64,000 nt of DNA. Source: Zygnema cylindricum. Lineage: Eukaryota > Streptophyta > Zygnematophyceae > Zygnematales > Zygnemataceae. This document shows positions 57,292 through 64,000 of the stretch, piece by piece. Within the stretch, counting starts at the first letter, position 1, and each line of letters opens with the position of its first letter. The notes below the pieces were generated by a model. The model did not search any database. It was not told the DNA's origin and was given only the letters and a program-made list of their open reading frames with translations. The position numbers and the translations under genes are program-made. The stretch lies in the NCBI GenBank assembly GCA_037447655.1, contig JBBHKE010002877.1, positions 426,552-490,551 on the forward strand, written 5' to 3'.

Positions 57292-58803
57292 GTCATGCCA
57301 AATTGTTAGGGAGAAAGCAAGAAGCCTGTAACTAAATTGTCTTTAAACCACATCTCGACAATTGCATTCTGGCAATTCTGTTGGTTCTCATAAGTAGATG
57401 GTTGCAGTAGGCAAAGCAATGCTTAAAATATTTTGATGGCTGTTACTTATGATACTGCAAAGTTGCATGCGCCAGAATTTTGTTAACTGTGATTTGGTCT
57501 TTTCAATGTGCTCATTTTTTCGATGAGATCAATGTTCAAACACTGACGAACTCAAAATTTATAATTTTATCTTGAAGTAAAACCTAAGTTGACAAATTTG
57601 GCGGGATCGTGCCCCGTTGGTCTTGAAGCTGGTCGAACACTCGTTAATCGTTAATAATCCATCTGGTAGAGGCTATTTGAACCACATTATGTGCAATACA
57701 TAATCCACTCTTACGAGTTTTGCAAAAAAATACCTATTATTAAATCAAGAAGTACAAATAATATCCCCATGTAGAAGGAAGAAAATTTTACTTCAACAAT
57801 TGCGATGGTTAAACACATCTAGGCAGCATAAACCACAAATCATAGTGAAGCGTTTTCCACCGAGCGTATCGTAATATAAACCAAAACAATGAGAATGCTG
57901 ACGTGCAGTTACAAAAAAAGTGAAGTTTTTCTTTCAAATAACCACAATTCAGGGATGTACAATGTTTTCATGTAACAAGCGCATAGATTATAATGTGTTG
58001 AATTCAAAGCATATAGGGGTATTTCACTTACACAAAGACATGGACCTTCATGGAACGTTTCAATCAAACCCGATATTTGTAAATAATCAGGTAAAGATCA
58101 GTTAACAGTGATTACGTTTCTAAAAACTTCTACAAAGACGATCCGAAAATGCAGAGTGACACAAACGTTTCAAACACCAAAGATTTGCAAATATTTTGGA
58201 AGTCACGCGGTAAAGTTTCTGAAGCCTTGCATTTCTCTCAAAGATATTATGCCCGGAGCAGCAAGGCAACTTTTGAAATGTATAAATCGCTTGTAGGTTT
58301 TTTTTGGATAAATTTATTTTCCTTCTGACGCCGTTTATTTTTTTGGTTTTTTGTTTATTGGACCCGTGAACCTCCTCCTAAACAATATAATTATTTAGAT
58401 TAACAGGTCCGTCCGTGCATTGACCCATGGAGATCGCGAATCAAAATATTTTTCGCGTTAACATGTTCAAATTGACAGATTATCACCTTACCAACATAGA
58501 TACGGCAATTTTGGTTTAGATTATGATATGATTCGATTTGCAAACATTATAGAACCTACAACTTTATAGAAATGTTCACAACCCCACAAGTGAGAATACT
58601 CCTAGAAAATCATAGTTATATAAAGTAATAAAAGCACACGCAAACCACAAACCTCATAAAACCGCAAACCTCATAGACCATATTTCATTTTACGCGAGTG
58701 AATTATTACAACTGGGGCAACTTAGATTCGAAAGATTTTCGCTTTGCAACTGACAAACACCAAGCCTCTCTCTATCAACTGCTTCACTGCAGGAATCACT
58801 CGT
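57292..58803. other. no gene recognised; 3' flank of the PUF-family gene
   Basis: AT-rich, several short ORFs without family signature. The right end should hold the 3' untranslated region of the minus-strand gene. Confidence 0.3.
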
Positions 58804-61800
58804 TCAACCAGCTGTTTTCTTTGCTTTTTTTAATCTTTTACCTTCTTTTCCTTCGCCATTGTTGTCTTTGGCGACCTTTGTTGATGCTTTTCTCTCCTCA
58901 ACAACTCTCGGGATGTTTTCTTGTTGCAAAAGCTCCAATGGGAGAAATTGTTGAATGCAACTAAGAGCTCCACTCTTCACTAGAGGCTTGAGTTCTGCCA
59001 TTGCCGCTTTCCTCGTTGGTTCGTGGCTGCTATTGGCCACTGCCGCGACCACTTTAGCACTGCAAGGGAAAACCAGAGAGAAAACCGGAGAGAAATAGGT
59101 CAGCAAACCAAAAAAAGAAAGGAAAAACTCGATAAAGGAACTGCGAAAGGAAACCGTGAGAAAGGAAAAAAGGGAACTGTGAGAGAAGCACAAAAGAAAA
59201 CCAGTAAAAAATGCAAGAGAAGCAAAGAGAAAACCAGAAAATTGTGAGACAAACATCAGAGAACGAGTGAAAACAAAAACAAATTGAAAATAGGCATTCA
59301 GAACAAAGCCATGATCCAGCAATTAGCGCACAAAAATATCAAAGGGTGATTGACCTAGAGGCTCCTAGATTATCCCGCTGACAGCTTAACTCATAAAGAG
59401 AGAAAATGTTGTGAATTAAAACCGTTGACAAAGAAAAGTAAAGATTGAAAATGAAATGTTTTCAGGTGATCAATGCGGGCCTCAATTAAAAAAAAATGAG
59501 GATTCAAAAGCATAAATATGAAACGCGAAAAACAAATTAATATCAGCCAGGATAAAGAAGAAAAGTTGTAAACAAAACATCGGGCCAACAAATGTATGGA
59601 AGGGAAAACTATAAACTAAGTCACAAATATCCCCATCGGTTCCTGAAGTAGAGCATCAAGTTTCTAATCGGAGTTCCCAAAGGAGGAATTAATCAAAAAA
59701 TGTTCAAAGAACAACATGACAAAGTTCAGTTGACTACAATAACGCACAACAAAAACCAGAAAACTGTGAAAAAAACCATGAGGCAACCAGTAAAAACTGG
59801 GAGAACAACATAAAAAAACTGGAAAACAATCAGCAACATCATCGAGACGGGGTTTTGGTAATTGATAAACGTTGAGAGTCAGTTCAACGTTCAACGCATG
59901 TAAAAAAAAAAATATATATATATATATATATAACCCCGTTTTATATATATATTGTGGTGTTTGAGTTGTGACATACCTATGTCCATCTGCCCAAAGGTGA
60001 CAGCGCCCAGATAAGGCTCGTTCCCAAAGAACAGCAACAAAAGGTTTTGCCCCAGTCTCCTCCGGTGGAAGAGGGGCATCTTGTACAAGACGTCGAATGG
60101 TACGATTTGCAAAGAAATCGTCCAAAACATGTAGCTCCTTTTTCAACTTGTCTTTTGCTTCACTACCTCCCGTAGCCACCTCTTCCTTTGGATCGGTGTC
60201 ATCTTCTGCGTCAGCTATTTCACCAACAACTTTCTTTCTTTTTTTCGCCTTCGTTGTTTTCTTAGCATCACCATTTAAACCTATTTCTGAACGTGGCAAA
60301 GCAGCCAACTCAGCTATGGCTTGGTGAACTGCTGGAAGAGACGTAGCCATGGATTTCCATAAGACACGTCCTACTCCTCCACTGGCAACCTGAAAAAACA
60401 CGTCATTCACAAAGGTTACAGGAAACTCAGTAAAACTGTTATCAGCCAGTCCTGTAACAGTTACAAAACACCGGCCCACAAATTCCTAACAACTGGTTGC
60501 ATTTTTATGATACAGCCTAGTGAACTAGAATACCTCCTGTATTTGCAAAACCTAGCAAAAAAAAAGGACATGCATGGTTTCTGCTCATCAGCATATTCAT
60601 GGAATTAAAACCTTTTGTATTTACCATTTCACAAGAGACTAGAAAGGAACATATGTGCGTTTGCAGAAAACATAAAGAGCATGTCTAGCTACAGGAGTCA
60701 TAGTAAACAGAGCCTTTGCAGCTTTATACGCTGTTTCTCCCTTTGAAATTTTATTTCCATTGATCCAGAAAACATGCCCAGCTTGCCTTAACAGCGCAGC
60801 AATTGAAGTGTTTAACCACGTCAAAGATAGAAGTGACTGACCTCATACATAACATCTGTGCCAAACTGAGAACGGAGGAGCTCTCCTGCATTTGTCGTGC
60901 ATACAGCTGTCAATTCCTGCAGAATCATAGTCACATCGTTTGTTATTGACTAAGCTTTATCAGATCCACAGAGTCAATTTTTCCTGTGAATATTTTCTCT
61001 TTGTTTCATATTATCAGTTTCCGGACTACAACTGTACCTCACCCAACCAACTGAAAGCTGCTCACACGGTAGTTTAACAAAAGCAACACTATAAGACCAG
61101 AAAACAGCCATTCAACAAGAGAGCCTCCCTCCAGCTCAGGTACAATTGCTGAGCACAGCTAGTTAACCAAGAAAACTGTGCACACACGGTGAGAAAACAC
61201 CGCAGAAACCTCACACTGACTCCAATGATGTGCAAGCCTCAGTACACAGCCAACGCTAAAAATGGTGCTCTTTGTCTCTTTGTGGAAGAATTTACAATAG
61301 GATAAATAAGTAAACATCACTCACTGCATCTAGTTTGCTATCATGTAACAACTCCCAGCGACGAACTTCAGGATCTTTTTTGCTCGCACCCACCAACCCC
61401 CCCTCCTCCTCATCCTCTTCCTTGTTCTCTTCTTCTGTCTCATTCGTACCATTTCCCTCATCGGCGGAAGCGGCTGCCTTTGTTTCATTCCCTGCACAAG
61501 GCCAAATGGAGCAATGAGAAGAGATTGATAAATTCAGCCATATCAATATCTGTAACACCAATTCTCACCCGTGCAACAAGTCAAGCACGTAGCTTTCATG
61601 TGCATTGTTTCAGTATTGAGATATATCCTCAGTATCAGGAGTTTAGGAAACCAATTTCAAAGCTCAAGAGACATAGGAGTTGAGAACGCACCAGAGCTTG
61701 CTACATTGGACTGCAACACTGAAATGACATCAGCAGGAAAATATCTCCGCACATGTGGAGCCAAGAGGTGCAATAGTATGCGACTCCCATACTGCAGGAT

Positions 61801-63392
61801 CCACCCAACATCAAACCATAGATGACAGGTCACATACACATAACAAGTGTCCCAAGGAGAGCATCCAATGATGTGACTCTCTGGAAGCAAGCAGAATTGA
61901 ACAAAGCATTAAAAGAAATGGTCTGATGGAACTTGCTCAATCCCAGATAATCAAAAACAGCCATAAAAAATACTCGCAAACCTTTTCAAAACAACCAACT
62001 GCACTGTTACTGCAGAGGGTTGGAAATCTGAAAGCAGAAGAAGCCCTACCTTATGCAAGGAAAGGGGCAGAACCTCCTTCACGACTTCTGAGAGAATCAT
62101 CTGCAAACATCAACCACTCCTGGCTCAGCCTCTCCTGCTTTCCAGTTTCTTTGAAACAATGGTAACATAAGGGCAAAATTAAGTCATCAAGCCGACCAGC
62201 ATGTAATACCCTACCCCGATTGTTTGTTTTGATTACAAATATTCTGGTTGCCTTGTATAATATATCTGTAGCTGAGTTTCATATCGTATCGATTGCACAA
62301 CCAATAATCGCGAGATAACGATATCCATTCATATCGGTTAAAAGTTCAATATAAACCGTATGTCCCGGGCGAGACATAGTAGAAGTACACCGTGAAATGT
62401 TTTTTTGCCAGCTCAATCAACTTTTCTGCGTGCACATGACCGATTTCCATTTGGCGACCACCGATCGGAACACAAATCCTACCTTTCAATCACAACCGTT
62501 AGATTGATATCCGACAAGTGTGCACAGAGAAAAATAAGCTTAAAGGCCAAAAAAACATTAACGATAACAGTGATACACAGTGTACCGTAACTGAGTGCGT
62601 AACAGTGTACTTGAGTGCGGCAATTCTGACAATCAAAGTACCTAGCTCATGAATCACGTGCACAGATTTTGCCGTTCCACTAATTTGTCTTCTTCACCCT
62701 TTTTTCTGACTTTGTAGCGATCTTTTACGTATACTTTTCGCTTTACTTCTCGAACTGTTGTGAAACTACTTTGCAAACATGTCTAATTTCAATTAGACTA
62801 CTTGCAGAAATAAATGCAAATATCTCCAACAAGGAAGTGTTAGAAGCAATTACCTTCCGTACAAGAAGAGTATCATCCAGCACTTCCAGAATCTGGAGCA
62901 GAACCTGTGATTGAAATGCCCAGAAAGTCAAGAATGTTGTTCCCAATAAGTAATTACTTCAGTAACTGCTTTCCACTGATGTGACAGACGTACTCCAATT
63001 TCCATTCAGCTTCCAGCCATTCCCAAAATTGAATAACAGAAAAAATAGGGCATATTAGCCACCAGTAAACTGTTTGGTGCAACAAATCCATGAAGGGATA
63101 CAAGGCCCGAGAACAACTGACAAGGTCACACTAGCAAAAAAACTTATGGTTATCAACGCATGCAAGTTAGTTGTTACATAAGACAGTTCTACATGACCTC
63201 TTAGCAACGCATTCACAAGTTCTTCCTACCCATCTTGCCAAAAAGAAAAATTAAAGGAGGAAGTATGCTGTTCGAGCAAGTCAGAATTGTACCAAGTGGC
63301 CATGATCATCTCGAGCCACTTTGGCCACATGTTCCTTGAACCCTTTTACTATTTTCTTGCGCTCCTGCTCTGCCCCACGCAGCCCCCACTTC
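58804..63392 (-). CDS. PUF6/PUM3-type (APUM24-like) ribosome-biogenesis protein, 3' exons
   Basis: Eight exons: 63392-63293, 62904-62854, 62100-62050, 61791-61692, 61491-61325, 60916-60842, 60389-59977, 59059-58804. All phases agree and introns are GT-AG; 403 residues are visible, the N-terminal half lying beyond the window. Readable signatures: ERKKIVKGFKEHVAKVARDD, VLLQILEVLDDTLLVRK, YGSRILLHLLAPHVRRYF, SKKDPEVRRWELLHDS, ELLRSQFGTDVMYEVA, and FFANRTIRRLVQDAP followed by LWADGHSAKVV. These are the last Puf-like repeats and the CPL domain of Puf6/PUM3/APUM24, nucleolar RNA-binding proteins needed for pre-rRNA processing of the large subunit. Two acidic or lysine-rich insertions (exons at 61491 and 60389) and a Lys-rich tail (KRLKKAKKTAG) are lineage-specific or typical low-complexity additions. 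Two exons are only 51 bp. Confidence 0.88.
59913..59952. repeat. (TA)n microsatellite in intron
   Basis: ATATATAT run between two exons of the PUF-family gene. Confidence 0.9.
62386..62584. mobile_element. MITE, TACACC family A, 199 bp, in PUF-family intron
   Basis: TACACCGTGAAATG and CAGTGATACACAGTGTA ends. Interior GTGTGCACAGAGAAAAATAA shared with the copies at 13693 and 57074. Partly deleted near the left end. Confidence 0.75.
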
Positions 63393-63426
63393 CTGCAGGC
63401 CATCAGCTTTACATAAAAGTCCAAAA

Positions 63427-63556
63427 GGGCGAAAACATTTGCAAACACTATATCTGGTTATCCCGTATTATACGCGTATTATACAGGTTTTCTGAGTATG
63501 GTACGCGTATGATACAGGGTAACTGAACATAACGTTTCCATACCTTTTCGCGCATG
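63427..63556. mobile_element. palindromic mini-element, CATACTATACG family
   Basis: Inverted halves CTGGTTATCCCGTATTATAC and GTATGATACAGGGTAACTG, ends GGGCGAAAAC and TTTTCGCGC. About 130 bp. Confidence 0.6.
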
Positions 63557-63900
63557 CAACTACGTTTCATGTGCCTCACCCTTCAACATACCAATCTTGC
63601 TGTCACCCCGAGGAGATTCACGAGAATATAGGTAAGGGTTTTAAAAATAGTTGATAGATAGTACTCATCTCTGACTTAGTGTGAACCAAAAGCAACTAAC
63701 AGAACTGCAGGTGGTACAATTGTATAGTTGTACAGGTCTGAATCATAGAGAGTTCACTACCGCTATTGAAGACTCCCTTGAGGTTACCAGAGTAACCATA
63801 CAAGAATTACAACGAGATGACATGCTACAGTGTCATTTTCCCTTGGACAATAATTTGTTTTATCTTGGACACACATATATATACTATATACTATACTATG
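63557..63900. other. no gene recognised; probably intron of the PUF-family gene
   Basis: No further PUF-like exon was found on the minus strand here, so the next upstream exon is outside the window. Confidence 0.35.
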
Positions 63901-63902
63901 TT

Positions 63903-63964
63903 AATTATGATGTAGATATATATATATATATAAATATATATATATAGAGAGAGAGAGAGAGAGG

Positions 63965-63999
<35 letters not shown>

Positions 64000-64000
64000 G
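63903..64000. repeat. (TA)n followed by (GA)n microsatellite
   Basis: TATATA to about 63945, then GAGAGAGG to the window end. On the sense strand of the gene this is a CT tract. Confidence 0.95.

Noticed and set aside
1-64000. tRNA, rRNA, snoRNA or riboswitch genes
   Set aside because: None recognised by eye; a covariance-model search would be needed to exclude them.

Overview
Eukaryotic nuclear DNA, most likely from a streptophyte (land plant or charophyte-type green alga) with a large, repeat-choked genome. Reasons: a short plant-like ATG12 split into five small exons; a plant-type GH5 exo-glucanase with fascin-like sequence; the C-terminal half of a PUF6/PUM3-type gene; canonical GT-AG introns of hundreds to thousands of bases; and chromodomain Ty3/gypsy elements together with hundreds-of-bases MITEs of several families. 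The repeat load and sparse genes would fit a charophyte such as Chara, but that is a guess and nothing here fixes the species.

Layout. 1-3.7 kb: the 3' end of a decayed Ty3/gypsy element, extra ORF remnants and a likely LTR. 3.76-9.2 kb: a second, stop-riddled Ty3/gypsy element (gag, protease, RT, RNase H, integrase). 9.17-10.0 kb: tail of a degenerate LINE on the minus strand. 10.1-11.6 kb: a hAT-like element carrying tandem repeats and MITEs. 13.6-17.1 kb: ATG12 (+ strand, five exons). 19.6-20.4 kb: a hAT-type non-autonomous element with a perfect 8-bp target duplication. 21.6-23.0 kb: decayed zinc-knuckle exons. 23.8-31 kb: a cluster of inverted and direct repeats with trinucleotide cores, then about 2 kb of strand-asymmetric simple sequence. 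31.0-31.3 kb: one lone NOP56 exon with a frameshift. 31.6-33.5 kb: a second copy of the 3' third of ATG12. 33.7-36.6 kb: minisatellites and GA-rich sequence. 36.9-40.9 kb: a nest of DNA transposons inside one another. 41-44 kb: more MITEs and LINE remnants. 45.1-50.9 kb: the GH5 gene (minus strand, five exons). 51-57.3 kb: MITEs. 58.8-63.4 kb: eight 3' exons of the PUF6/PUM3-type gene (minus strand), continuing beyond the window.

The three real genes are unrelated housekeeping or wall-associated functions (autophagy conjugation, glucan hydrolysis, ribosome biogenesis) and do not form a pathway. No tRNA, rRNA, CRISPR or prokaryotic feature was seen. The most informative material is evolutionary: a 1.9-kb duplication that copied two ATG12 exons 15 kb away beside a captured NOP56 exon, several MITE families whose ends and target duplications can be read directly, and a long palindrome in which one arm keeps the empty site of a transposon inserted in the other arm. 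All exon boundaries were read by eye from GT-AG signals and codon phase; identities of repeats are by inspection.
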